A stretch of DNA of 5,083 bases, taken from NCBI GenBank assembly GCA_045628845.1, contig JAZQQE010000095.1, positions 1 to 5,083 on the forward strand. Reading direction: 5' to 3'. Under the pieces are notes generated by a model. That model saw only the letters and a program-made list of their open reading frames with translations. It searched no databases and was not told the DNA's origin. Origin of the DNA: RGIG7949 sp045628845. Its GTDB lineage: Bacteria; Bacillota; Clostridia; Oscillospirales; Oscillospiraceae. This document shows positions 1 to 5,083 of the stretch, piece after piece. A program made the position numbers and the translations under genes. Each line of letters begins with the position of its first letter. Positions within the stretch are counted from its first letter, which is position 1.

Positions 1-377
1 TCCCCTGCGGGGATCGGCACCGGCTCTGCAAACGGGAACGCCGTGCGGAGCTCACGGGAGGGGCAAGCCCCTCCTCTACGGGGATCGGCACCGGCTCTGC
101 AAACGGGAACGCCGTGCGGAGCTCACGGGGGGGCGAGCCCCTCCCCTACGGGAACTGACCCCCGGCTCTGCAAACGGGAACGCCGTGCGGAGCTCACGGG
201 AGGGGCGAGCCCCTCCCCTACGGGGATCGGCACCGGCTCTGCAAACGGGAACGCCGTGCGGAGCTCACGGGAGGGGCGAGCCCCTCCCCTACGGGAACTG
301 ACCCCCGGCTCTGCATACGGGAACGCCGTGCGGAGCCCACGGGAGGGGCAGGCCCCTCCCCTACGGGGATCGGCGCC
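1..377. repeat. Tandem array of 71-72 bp hairpin-bearing repeats
   Basis: Five near-identical units begin at 21, 92, 163, 234 and 306, spaced 71, 71, 71 and 72 bp, preceded by the tail of another unit at 1-20. Each unit has a small inverted repeat, CCGTG-N7-CACGG, followed by a strong one, GGGAGGGGC-N2-GCCCCTCCC (for example 198-217, 269-288 and 341-360). The ends of the units come in two forms, GGGATCGGCAC (A) and GGAACTGACCCC (B), in the order A, A, B, A, B, A, which suggests that a two-unit block was duplicated. The hairpins have no T-tract, so they are not typical terminators. The repeats leave an open frame at 43-462 (repeating REGQAPPLRG and GASPSPTG peptides) that I regard as spurious: it has no signal or domain and ends across the start of the next gene. 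No transposase is visible. The array contains no credible gene. Confidence 0.93.
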
Positions 378-393
378 GCCGATGCGCCCGCTC

Positions 394-422
394 TTCACTT
401 TCGGGCGCGGGCGTGGTAAAAT
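394..422 (+). promoter_or_regulatory. Sigma-A type promoter for the SLH-protein gene
   Basis: TTCACT at 394-399 matches four of six bases of the -35 consensus. After a 17 bp spacer, TAAAAT at 417-422 matches five of six bases of the -10 consensus and is preceded by TGG, giving an extended -10 (TGN). The predicted transcript would start near 429-430 and leave a leader of about 30 nt containing the ribosome binding site AGAGAGG at 444-450. The promoter begins about 17 bp after the repeat array, so the array may separate this gene from whatever lies upstream. Confidence 0.68.
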
Positions 423-458
423 AGAAACGGAAATAATTATGAGAGAGAGGTACAGACC

Positions 459-2081
459 ATGAAAAAACGTCTTCTCGCCGCAGCGCTCGCCGCGGTCATG
501 CTGCTCTGCCTCCTGCCCGCCGCCGCGCTCGCCGCGCCGTCGGTGCTGTGGGAAAAGCAGTTCACCCTGACCGCCGTGCCCTATAAACAGATCGACGGCT
601 CGTGGTGGCCCTGCGACAGCGTACAGCGCAGCTTCACCGTCGAGTGCCGCGCCGACTCCGGCGAGCACTTCTATCCGACCGACTCCTCCCTCGTCTTCGA
701 GGGCGAGGAATTCACTCTCCGCATCGCGGGCTCTGCCGACGCCGCGCTCTACGGCAAGGCCTCCGAGGGCGGCTGGAAATTCACAGCCGAGCCCGACCCC
801 GCCGCTCCCGCTCTGCCCGACGGGACGGTGCTCGCCCCCGGCGCCTCCCTCTACCTCTGGGTATACACCGCATACGCCGCCGAGGGACGCGGCTGGTGCC
901 ACTCCGGCGTGCTGGCGCTGAGCGACGGAGCGCCCTTCACGGTCGTCTCCGAGCCCATACTCAAGGCTAACCGCAGCATGATGAAGCTCGCCCTGAAGGA
1001 CGCGCTCGACCCCGCCGTCTATGACCGCGAGGTAGTCGAGCTCTGGCGCGCGGACCTCTCCGCCACCGGACGCACCGACGACGACCCCGACGCGGCGCTC
1101 CCCTTCGATTTCTCGCTCGCGGCCTACGGCGCGTGGAACGACTTCCACGCCCTGCCCGGCGGCACTTACTATGAGGGCGAGACCGTCCGCTTCTACGCGG
1201 GGAACGCCAAATACGGCGACTTCGCGCAGGCGGGCTGCTGGAAGATAGTCCCCGGCACGGATCCGAACCTCCCCGCCGTCGGAAACGGCGCCGTGATGAC
1301 CTCGGGCGTCTCCTACTACGTATTCAGCTACAACGGCTCGAAGTGGATGCCCGTCTACGACCTCGCCATCCCCGGCGCGGACACGATATTTTACAGATAC
1401 GCCGGCGGCAAGATACCGCCCTTCACCATCCAGGGCATCTTCGCCCTGCGCGAGCCGCTCGACCCGAACAGCGTCATCGTGACCCCGCCCGATGAGCCGG
1501 AGCCCGAGGAGCCCGTCGACCTCTCCGCCTTCACGGACCTCGTACCCGGCGAGTGGTATGAGGACGGCATCGAGTTCTGCATCCGCAACGGGCTCATGAA
1601 GGGCTACTCCGACACCGAGTACGGCGTCGGCGACCCGCTCAACCGCGCGATGATATTGACCGTTCTGTGGCGCCTCGACGGCGAGAAGGTCGTCAACTAC
1701 GCGATGAGCTTCCCCGACGTCCCCGAGGATGAATGGTACACCGAGGCCGTGCGCTGGGCGTGCGCGGAGAAGATTGCCGTCAACGCCGAGGGCGAGGACT
1801 TCGGCCCGTTCGAGGACGTCACCCGCGAGGAGATAGCGGCCGTATTCCTCAACTACGCGAAGTACGCCGGCTGTGACACGGCGAAGGTCACGGAGAACAC
1901 CAACACGCTCTCCTTCGACGACATCTTCGACGTGAGCCCGTGGGCGGCGGAGGGCATGAACTTCTGCATCGCCGCGAAGATACTTCAGGGCAACGACGGC
2001 AAGGTGTTCCCCGGAGCGCTCGCCACACGCGGACAGGCGGCGGCGATGTTCAAGCGCCTCTGCACCGCTCTGGCAGACTGA
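459..2081 (+). CDS. Secreted protein with a duplicated N-terminal domain and three C-terminal SLH repeats
   Basis: This 540-residue protein is probably exported and held on the cell surface by its SLH domains, which in known families bind pyruvylated secondary cell-wall polysaccharide. A signal peptide covers residues 1-25 (MKKR, a hydrophobic core, then ALA before A26). The N-terminal part holds two related blocks, about 29-163 and 193-324, sharing an LW start, the pattern EGE-x-AG-x-G-x-WK-x-DP-x-P, and a G-x-S-x-Y segment. I do not recognise their fold. An acidic, proline-rich linker (about 343-354) leads to SLH repeats at about 356-409, 416-471 and 484-534. The usual TRAE-type motif appears as LNRAM, VTREE and ATRGQ, so only the middle copy is close to consensus. 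The start is supported by AGAGAGG 8 nt upstream. No catalytic motif is apparent, so adhesion, a structural role or ligand binding are all possible. An intrinsic terminator follows directly. Confidence 0.92.
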   Translation: MKKRLLAAALAAVMLLCLLPAAALAAPSVLWEKQFTLTAVPYKQIDGSWWPCDSVQRSFTVECRADSGEHFYPTDSSLVFEGEEFTLRIAGSADAALYGKASEGGWKFTAEPDPAAPALPDGTVLAPGASLYLWVYTAYAAEGRGWCHSGVLALSDGAPFTVVSEPILKANRSMMKLALKDALDPAVYDREVVELWRADLSATGRTDDDPDAALPFDFSLAAYGAWNDFHALPGGTYYEGETVRFYAGNAKYGDFAQAGCWKIVPGTDPNLPAVGNGAVMTSGVSYYVFSYNGSKWMPVYDLAIPGADTIFYRYAGGKIPPFTIQGIFALREPLDPNSVIVTPPDEPEPEEPVDLSAFTDLVPGEWYEDGIEFCIRNGLMKGYSDTEYGVGDPLNRAMILTVLWRLDGEKVVNYAMSFPDVPEDEWYTEAVRWACAEKIAVNAEGEDFGPFEDVTREEIAAVFLNYAKYAGCDTAKVTENTNTLSFDDIFDVSPWAAEGMNFCIAAKILQGNDGKVFPGALATRGQAAAMFKRLCTALAD

Positions 2082-2088
2082 TCACGGT

Positions 2089-2119
2089 ACGGGCACGGCC
2101 GCACGCCGTGCCCGTTTTT
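2089..2119 (+). terminator. Intrinsic terminator after the SLH-protein gene
   Basis: A perfect 11 bp stem, ACGGGCACGGC (2089-2099) with GCCGTGCCCGT (2105-2115), closes a 5 nt loop and runs into TTTTT at 2115-2119. It begins 7 bp after the stop codon. The opposite strand has no T-tract, so it acts only on plus-strand transcription. The T-tract ends only about 11 bp before the next start codon, which leaves no room for a promoter of the next gene between them. Confidence 0.93.
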
Positions 2120-2123
2120 CCAC

Positions 2124-2133
2124 GGAGGTGATG
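2124..2133 (+). promoter_or_regulatory. Shine-Dalgarno site overlapping the acyltransferase start
   Basis: GGAGGTGAT (2124-2132) is a long match to the anti-Shine-Dalgarno sequence, but it runs into the first candidate start codons, GTG at 2128 and ATG at 2131. From GGAGG to the ATG there are only 2 nt, against the usual 5-9. The next in-frame ATG (2173) would remove the conserved arginine of the family motif, so a later ATG start is unlikely. I chose ATG 2131. The geometry predicts weak or unusual initiation, or a non-standard start codon slightly downstream. Confidence 0.6.
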
Positions 2134-3234
2134 AAGACGCAGCGCATAGCTTATATCGACAGGCTCCGCATCATGGCGGCCTTTTTCGTCATATTCATGC
2201 ACACGGCGGCGACCGCCCTGCGCCGCGGCTTCGGCGCGGACTGGGAGCTCTCGAACGCGCTGACGAGCCTCGCGTTCACCGCCGTGCCCATCTTTTTTAT
2301 GATCTCCGGCTTCCTCCTGCTATCGGACGAGCGCACGGAGGACCTCTCCGTCCTCTTCAAGCGCCGCATCCCGAAGCTTCTGATCCCGCTCGCGGCGTGG
2401 ACGGCCGTATACCTCGTATGGTCGCTGCTGTGCTCGCACAGCCTCTCGGCGGGCACGCTCGTCAGGGGCCTCGCCTCCGCATTCCGCTGGCCCGCGGCGA
2501 CGCACCTCTGGTATCTCTACACGCTCATCGCGTTCTATCTGCTCTCGCCCCTTCTGCGTGCGATGCTCCGCGCGATGGGAAGGAAGCTGCACATACTCCT
2601 GCTCGCGCTTATTTGCGCGGTCAATCTGCGGGCGGTGCTCGTCTCCGTTTTCCCCGGCGCGAACTTCCTCAACTGGCAGATATTCGACCGCATGCTCTTC
2701 TTCGACGGCAATCTCTGCTCCTTCCTGCTCGGCTTCTACCTCGGGAACGCGAAAAAGCGCGTGCCGAACGGCGTGCTCATACCGCTCACGGCCGTGCTCC
2801 TGGCCGCGATAACCGCCGCCTCGTCCTTCCTCACGCACGCGCACGGCGAGTTCGACGCGACGTTCATGAATCAGTCGGCGGGCCTCGAGGTCGCGCTCGC
2901 GGCGTGCATCTTCCTGCTGTTCCGGCAGAGCTTCAACGGCGCGCCGCGCCGCATAAGCCTCCTCCCCTGCGCGCCGCTCACGCTCGGGATGTACCTCATG
3001 CACCTGCTCGTCATAAGCATCCTGCAGAGATACGGCCTCGACGCGCTGAATTTCCCGCAGGCGCTCATCTCTTCCATAGGCAATTTCATATTCTGTCTCC
3101 TCTGCGTAAAGACCGCCGCCTCGATAAAGGGCTTCGGACGGGTCTTCACGGGCCTTTCCTTCGCGGAGGCCGACAGGAGCTGCACGTGGCAGCATACTTT
3201 CCGCCGCCTGCGCGGCGCAGAAAAAGGCAGGTAA
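2131..3234 (+). CDS. Acyltransferase-3 family membrane O-acyltransferase
   Basis: A 367-residue polytopic membrane protein. Members of this family transfer acyl groups, commonly acetyl, across the membrane to sugars of surface polysaccharides or other envelope molecules; the substrate here is unknown. Residues are numbered from the ATG at 2131. The N-terminal YIDRLR leads into the family's R-x10-H signature (R13 and H24). FFMISGF at 55-61, FKRRIPKLLIP at 76-86, HLWYLYTL at 125-132, LGFYLGN at 200-206 and GMYLMHLLV at 286-294 all fit the conserved blocks of this family, in order. The HLWYLYTL block recalls the WecH/YiaH-like branch. About ten hydrophobic segments are spread along the length, and there is no extracellular SGNH domain, so this is the short stand-alone form. 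The C-terminal tail is basic. The gene lies behind a strong terminator without a visible promoter of its own, and the next gene starts 7 bp after its stop. GTG at 2128 is an alternative start. Confidence 0.9.
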   Translation: MKTQRIAYIDRLRIMAAFFVIFMHTAATALRRGFGADWELSNALTSLAFTAVPIFFMISGFLLLSDERTEDLSVLFKRRIPKLLIPLAAWTAVYLVWSLLCSHSLSAGTLVRGLASAFRWPAATHLWYLYTLIAFYLLSPLLRAMLRAMGRKLHILLLALICAVNLRAVLVSVFPGANFLNWQIFDRMLFFDGNLCSFLLGFYLGNAKKRVPNGVLIPLTAVLLAAITAASSFLTHAHGEFDATFMNQSAGLEVALAACIFLLFRQSFNGAPRRISLLPCAPLTLGMYLMHLLVISILQRYGLDALNFPQALISSIGNFIFCLLCVKTAASIKGFGRVFTGLSFAEADRSCTWQHTFRRLRGAEKGR

Positions 3235-3241
3235 CTCACCC

Positions 3242-3652
3242 ATGCAGACTCTCGACACCAAATTTTTCGACGAATACAAGAAATTCGACGCGCTCTGCGG
3301 CGACATGCTCTCCTCGCGCGCGGGCGTGACGGACTACATAAACGCGATGGAGGCAGACGCCGCGCGCGGGCGCAAAAAATACGCCGCGTGGGACGCCGAC
3401 CTCAAGGAGCTCAAGCGCCTGCGCCACATCCGCAACCGCCTCGCCCACGAGGCCGACGCGAGCGGGCTCGTGAAGCAGGACGATCTGCGTTCCCTGCGCG
3501 CGCTGCACTCGCGCTTTTCCTCGGGAAAGGACCCGCTTTCCGCCCTCAAAGGCACGAAAAGCGGCGGCAAAAAGAGCCGCGCGGGCCTCGTCATCGCCCT
3601 CATCATCATCCTCGCGGTCCTCGCCGCGGTGCTGTGGTTGGTACTGAAATGA
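3242..3652 (+). CDS. Small tail-anchored membrane protein with an HEPN-like RN-x3-H motif
   Basis: A 136-residue protein of unknown function. Residues 1-92 are charged and probably helical, and contain RHIRNRLAHE at 61-70, in which R64, N65 and H69 form the R-N-x3-H pattern typical of HEPN-fold proteins. Many of those are RNases or toxins, though others are inactive or have other roles. A flexible basic linker (about 93-113, with KSGGKKSR) precedes one membrane segment at about 114-135, which ends at the C terminus. The basic flank predicts that the N-terminal domain faces the cytoplasm, with the protein inserted as a tail anchor. I recall similar Clostridia proteins of unknown function (an MQTLD start and a DPL motif before the linker) but cannot verify them here. 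The start lies 7 bp after the acyltransferase stop, with a weak AGGCAGG site overlapping the end of that gene, so coupled translation is likely. The HEPN assignment is tentative because it rests on one motif. Confidence 0.85.
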   Translation: MQTLDTKFFDEYKKFDALCGDMLSSRAGVTDYINAMEADAARGRKKYAAWDADLKELKRLRHIRNRLAHEADASGLVKQDDLRSLRALHSRFSSGKDPLSALKGTKSGGKKSRAGLVIALIIILAVLAAVLWLVLK

Positions 3653-3674
3653 TAACTCGGAGGAACAAAATTCC

Positions 3675-3716
3675 TGTTGACAACGTCTGAAAAGAGGAAT
3701 ATAGTTCTTGTCAACA
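3675..3716. promoter_or_regulatory. Operator-like inverted repeat around the lipoprotein promoter
   Basis: TGTTGACAA at 3675-3683 is repeated in perfect inverted form as TTGTCAACA at 3708-3716. Each arm is itself a small palindrome of the form TTG-N-CAA (GTTGACAAC in the left arm). The arm centres lie 33 bp apart, about three helical turns, so proteins bound to both would face the same side of the DNA. The left arm covers the -35 hexamer and the right arm lies at the expected transcription start. This placement fits a repressor operator, but no regulator gene is in the window, so the role is inferred. Confidence 0.5.
3677..3705 (+). promoter_or_regulatory. Near-consensus sigma-A promoter for the lipoprotein gene
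   Basis: TTGACA at 3677-3682 is a perfect -35 element. After a 17 bp spacer comes TATAGT at 3700-3705, which matches five of six bases of the -10 consensus. Transcription should start near 3712, giving a leader of about 56 nt that ends with the ribosome binding site AAAGGAG at 3754-3760. A weaker second promoter is possible downstream (TTGTCA at 3708-3713 and TATCAC at 3730-3735, 16 bp apart). This is the strongest promoter in the window. Confidence 0.85.
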
Positions 3717-3767
3717 ATTTAATATCCCGTATCACATAAGTCCAATGTCACGGAAAGGAGCTTTTAC

Positions 3768-4694
3768 ATGAAGAAGATCATACCCCTCATCCTTGCTCTG
3801 CTCATGCTCTTTGCCATTGCCGGCTGCGGCGACAAGCCCGAAACTCCCGACAACGGCGACAAGCCCGCCGCCTCCGACTCCGGCAATACCGATACCGGCA
3901 AGAAGGACGACGGCAAGAAGGACAACAAGAAGGCCGAGTACGTCATCGCCGACCAGGTCGTCATCGACAACGAGTACTGCAAGATCACCGTCAAGAAGGC
4001 CGGCAAGGACAGCTTCTGGGGCTTCGCCCTCACCCTCGAATGCGAGAACAAGACCGCCGACAAGACCCTCATGTTCGCCACCCGCGGATGCGTCGTCAAC
4101 GGCTACACCATGGATCCCCTGTGGGCTCAGGACGTGACCGCCGGCAACAAGTCCACCTCCGACCTCACGATAAGCGATTCCTACTTCGAGGACGCCGGAG
4201 TTGCCATGGCCGACAAGATGGTCATCGATTTCAACGTCTATGACAACGACGACTACACCGACTACGTCGAAGAGACCGTCACCATCTACCCGACCGGCCT
4301 CGCCGACGCGGACGTCGTCATCCCCGACAGACCCACCGGCTCCAATGAGCTCGTCGTCGTCGACAACGACGAATACACCTTCGTCATCGTCAGCGCCGAT
4401 CCCGACAACTTCTGGGGCTACGCGCTCAACACCTACATGGAGAACAAGACCGACAAGGACCTTATGTTCAGCTGGAGCGGCACCTCCATCAACGGCTGCA
4501 TGGTCGACTGCTACTTCGGCAACACCGTGCCCGCCGGCTGCCGTGCCGCGATGGACGCGAGCTTCTTCGACTCCGACTTCGAGGACAACGGCATCACCAC
4601 CGTCGAGAAGATAGAGTCCACCCTCTCCATCAGCGACGCCGACGACTGGTTCGCCGACGACCTCTACGAGGGCAGCTTCACCTACAATCCCTGA
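3768..4694 (+). CDS. Lipoprotein with two copies of an unassigned extracellular domain
   Basis: A 308-residue predicted lipoprotein. The signal peptide ends in the lipobox IAGC, with the lipidated cysteine at residue 20. A low-complexity linker rich in D, K, G and P (about 21-56) would reach away from the membrane. Two related domains of about 112 residues follow, at 64-175 and 196-308. They share FWG(F/Y)AL, ENKT-x-DK-x-LMF, NG, V-x-AG, a DS-x-FED-x-G block and an acidic stretch near the end. Each has three cysteines (71, 92, 108 and 244, 248, 258), not at matching positions. The pattern of conserved aromatic and acidic residues suggests a beta-sandwich, but I cannot name the family or ligand, and no enzyme motif is visible. 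The start is firm: AAAGGAG lies 7 nt upstream. Alanine codons are mostly GCC, unlike the GCG-rich acyltransferase gene, which together with the strong promoter suggests high expression. The gene probably stands alone between its own promoter and terminator. Confidence 0.92.
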   Translation: MKKIIPLILALLMLFAIAGCGDKPETPDNGDKPAASDSGNTDTGKKDDGKKDNKKAEYVIADQVVIDNEYCKITVKKAGKDSFWGFALTLECENKTADKTLMFATRGCVVNGYTMDPLWAQDVTAGNKSTSDLTISDSYFEDAGVAMADKMVIDFNVYDNDDYTDYVEETVTIYPTGLADADVVIPDRPTGSNELVVVDNDEYTFVIVSADPDNFWGYALNTYMENKTDKDLMFSWSGTSINGCMVDCYFGNTVPAGCRAAMDASFFDSDFEDNGITTVEKIESTLSISDADDWFADDLYEGSFTYNP

Positions 4695-4727
4695 CCCTCG
4701 CTTTTCCCCTCACTTTTGACATGAAGG

Positions 4728-4763
4728 AAAGGGCTCTCCGCCATATCGGCGGAGAACCTTTTT
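4728..4763 (+). terminator. Intrinsic terminator after the lipoprotein gene
   Basis: An 8 bp stem, TCTCCGCC (4735-4742) with GGCGGAGA (4748-4755), closes a 5 nt loop. After a small internal loop it is extended by AAAGG (4728-4732) pairing with CCTTT (4757-4761). The T-run at 4759-4763 follows. It lies 33 bp after the stop codon. Confidence 0.88.
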
Positions 4764-4796
4764 GCGTACTTCCGTTATCGCCTGCGCACCCTCACC

Positions 4797-4838
4797 GGCT
4801 CCCCTATTAAGGGGCAGAGAAGCAGACCGAGGGGTTTC
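4797..4838. repeat. Degenerate copy of a GGCTCCCCT...AAGGGG dispersed repeat
   Basis: GGCTCCCCT-ATT-AAGGGG at 4797-4814 matches the form GGCTCCCCT-GTGT-AAGGGG at the right edge of the window (5062-5080) and can form a short stem (CCCCT with AGGGG). The following GAGAAGCAGACCGAGGGGTT resembles the continuation I recall for this repeat type in gut Clostridia (a GCGAAGC-GACTGAGGGGTT-like tail), which is lost beyond the window edge in the other copy. The family link is partly from memory. Confidence 0.55.
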
Positions 4839-4860
4839 TTCTCCGCTCCCTGCCGTCTTG

Positions 4861-4968
4861 CCGTAGGGGAGGGGCTTGCCCCTCCCGCAACCCGGCCGAA
4901 GCACGCGGGAGGGGCAGGCCCCTCCCGAAAAACAGCCGGAACACGGGGGAGGGCCAAGCCCTCCCCCA
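4861..4968. repeat. Three hairpin repeats sharing the core of the left-hand array
   Basis: Perfect inverted repeats lie at 4867-4886 (GGGAGGGGC-TT-GCCCCTCCC), 4907-4926 (the same arms with AG between) and 4945-4967 (GGGGGAGGGC-CAA-GCCCTCCCCC), about 40 bp apart. The first is preceded by CCGTAG, the reverse complement of the CTACGG that follows the hairpins in the array at 1-377, so it is an inverted relative of those units. The third copy has changed both arms in a matching way, which keeps the stem. No T-tract follows. Open frames here encode only repeat-derived peptides. Confidence 0.88.
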
Positions 4969-5005
4969 ACGACGCTGTCTTTCCGATCTTCAAATCAATC
5001 CCCCA

Positions 5006-5083
5006 CCGCCTGCGGCGGAGCCCCCTTTACACAAGGGGGCCTTTGATTTTTCCGCACCATTGGCTCCCCTGTGTAAGGGGAGC
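5006..5083. repeat. Cluster of palindromic repeats cut by the window end
   Basis: Three hairpins follow one another: CCGCC-TGC-GGCGG (5006-5018), GCCCCCTT-TACAC-AAGGGGGC (5020-5040) and GCTCCCCT-GTGTA-AGGGGAGC (5063-5083). The last two are related in inverted orientation, since the reverse complement of the first contains TTGTGTAA and the second contains TGTGTAA between similar C and G runs. They flank a short T-rich spacer (CTTTGATTTTTCC at 5041-5053). I recall repeats of this type scattered between genes in gut Clostridia. The hairpin at 5020-5040 with the T-run could also act as a weak terminator. The repeat probably continues past the window. Confidence 0.75.

Larger units (their letters stand above)
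3660..3717. repeat. Imperfect 24 bp direct repeat across the lipoprotein promoter
   Basis: The segments 3660-3683 and 3694-3717 align without gaps at an offset of 34 bp with 18 of 24 identical bases. They share GAGGAA at the left, TTC in the middle and ACAA at the right. The first copy covers the -35 element and the second covers the -10 element and start region. It may be an old duplication of a promoter or of a protein-binding segment. The stretch is AT-rich compared with the genes on both sides. Confidence 0.6.

Noticed and set aside
1..377. CRISPR array
   Set aside because: The units are contiguous and nearly identical over the full 71-72 bp, so there are no unique spacers, and no cas genes are present.
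1..377. Rho-independent terminators formed by the repeat hairpins
   Set aside because: The stems are strong, but none is followed by a T-tract; CTACGG or a GC-rich sequence follows instead.
43..462. Open frame of 139 codons with repeating REGQAPPLRG and GASPSPTG peptides
   Set aside because: It lies almost wholly in the tandem repeats, and its periodic peptide is just the 71 bp unit read through. It has no plausible domain, and it runs over the promoter and start of the real downstream gene.
123..1148. Minus-strand open frame of 341 codons opposite the SLH-protein gene
   Set aside because: It is a by-product of GC-rich coding on the plus strand plus repeats. The plus-strand frame has a signal peptide, SLH domains and a ribosome binding site, while this one has only low-complexity E, G, R and V stretches.
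2320..3306. Minus-strand open frame of 328 codons opposite the acyltransferase
   Set aside because: Its composition is a run of E, R, A and V residues with no domain. The plus-strand frame carries all the acyltransferase-3 motifs in order.
3675..3716. Transposon ends or an integron-type recombination site
   Set aside because: The inverted repeat exactly brackets promoter elements, encloses only 24 bp, and has no target duplication or recombinase nearby, so an operator explains it better.
4710..4993. Two overlapping minus-strand open frames of 64 and 72 codons
   Set aside because: They are translations of the palindromic repeats (GEGLALP- and GGASPSPT-like peptides) and cross the lipoprotein terminator or repeat boundaries.

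Overview
The window looks like chromosomal DNA from a GC-rich, Gram-positive Clostridia-type bacterium, probably gut-associated and Oscillospirales-like. The support is an SLH-domain surface protein, strong Shine-Dalgarno sites, sigma-A type promoters, a lipoprotein of a kind I associate with Firmicutes, and dense intergenic palindromic repeats (GGGAGGGGC-N2-GCCCCTCCC and GGCTCCCCT...AAGGGGAGC types). I cannot confirm the taxon from the sequence alone. No phage, plasmid, CRISPR or tRNA/rRNA signature is present.

Layout: positions 1-377 are a tandem array of 71-72 bp units carrying hairpins, with no credible gene. A promoter at 394-422 then drives a secreted SLH-domain protein (459-2081), which ends in a strong intrinsic terminator (2089-2119). 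Directly behind it is a probable two-gene unit: a membrane O-acyltransferase of the acyltransferase-3 family (2131-3234), then, 7 bp later, a small C-terminally membrane-anchored protein with an RN-x3-H (HEPN-like) motif (3242-3652). An AT-rich intergenic region (3653-3767) holds a near-consensus promoter embedded in a perfect 9+9 bp inverted repeat. It drives a two-domain lipoprotein (3768-4694) that ends in a second intrinsic terminator (4728-4763). The last 320 bp hold no gene and consist of three kinds of palindromic repeat. One is the hairpin core of the left-hand array, its first copy being in inverted orientation. The window stops inside a repeat.

All four genes are on the plus strand and all encode proteins with envelope-targeting features: a signal peptide plus wall-binding SLH repeats, a polytopic membrane enzyme, a tail anchor, and a lipobox. 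A shared role in the cell envelope is plausible but is inference. The terminator after the SLH gene and the separate lipoprotein promoter argue for at least three transcription units. Both exported proteins consist of an internally duplicated domain that I cannot assign to a named family. The items most worth following up are the membrane-anchored RN-x3-H protein, the operator-like promoter of the lipoprotein, the two duplicated extracellular domains, and the repeat arrays. I see no convincing new multi-gene system.
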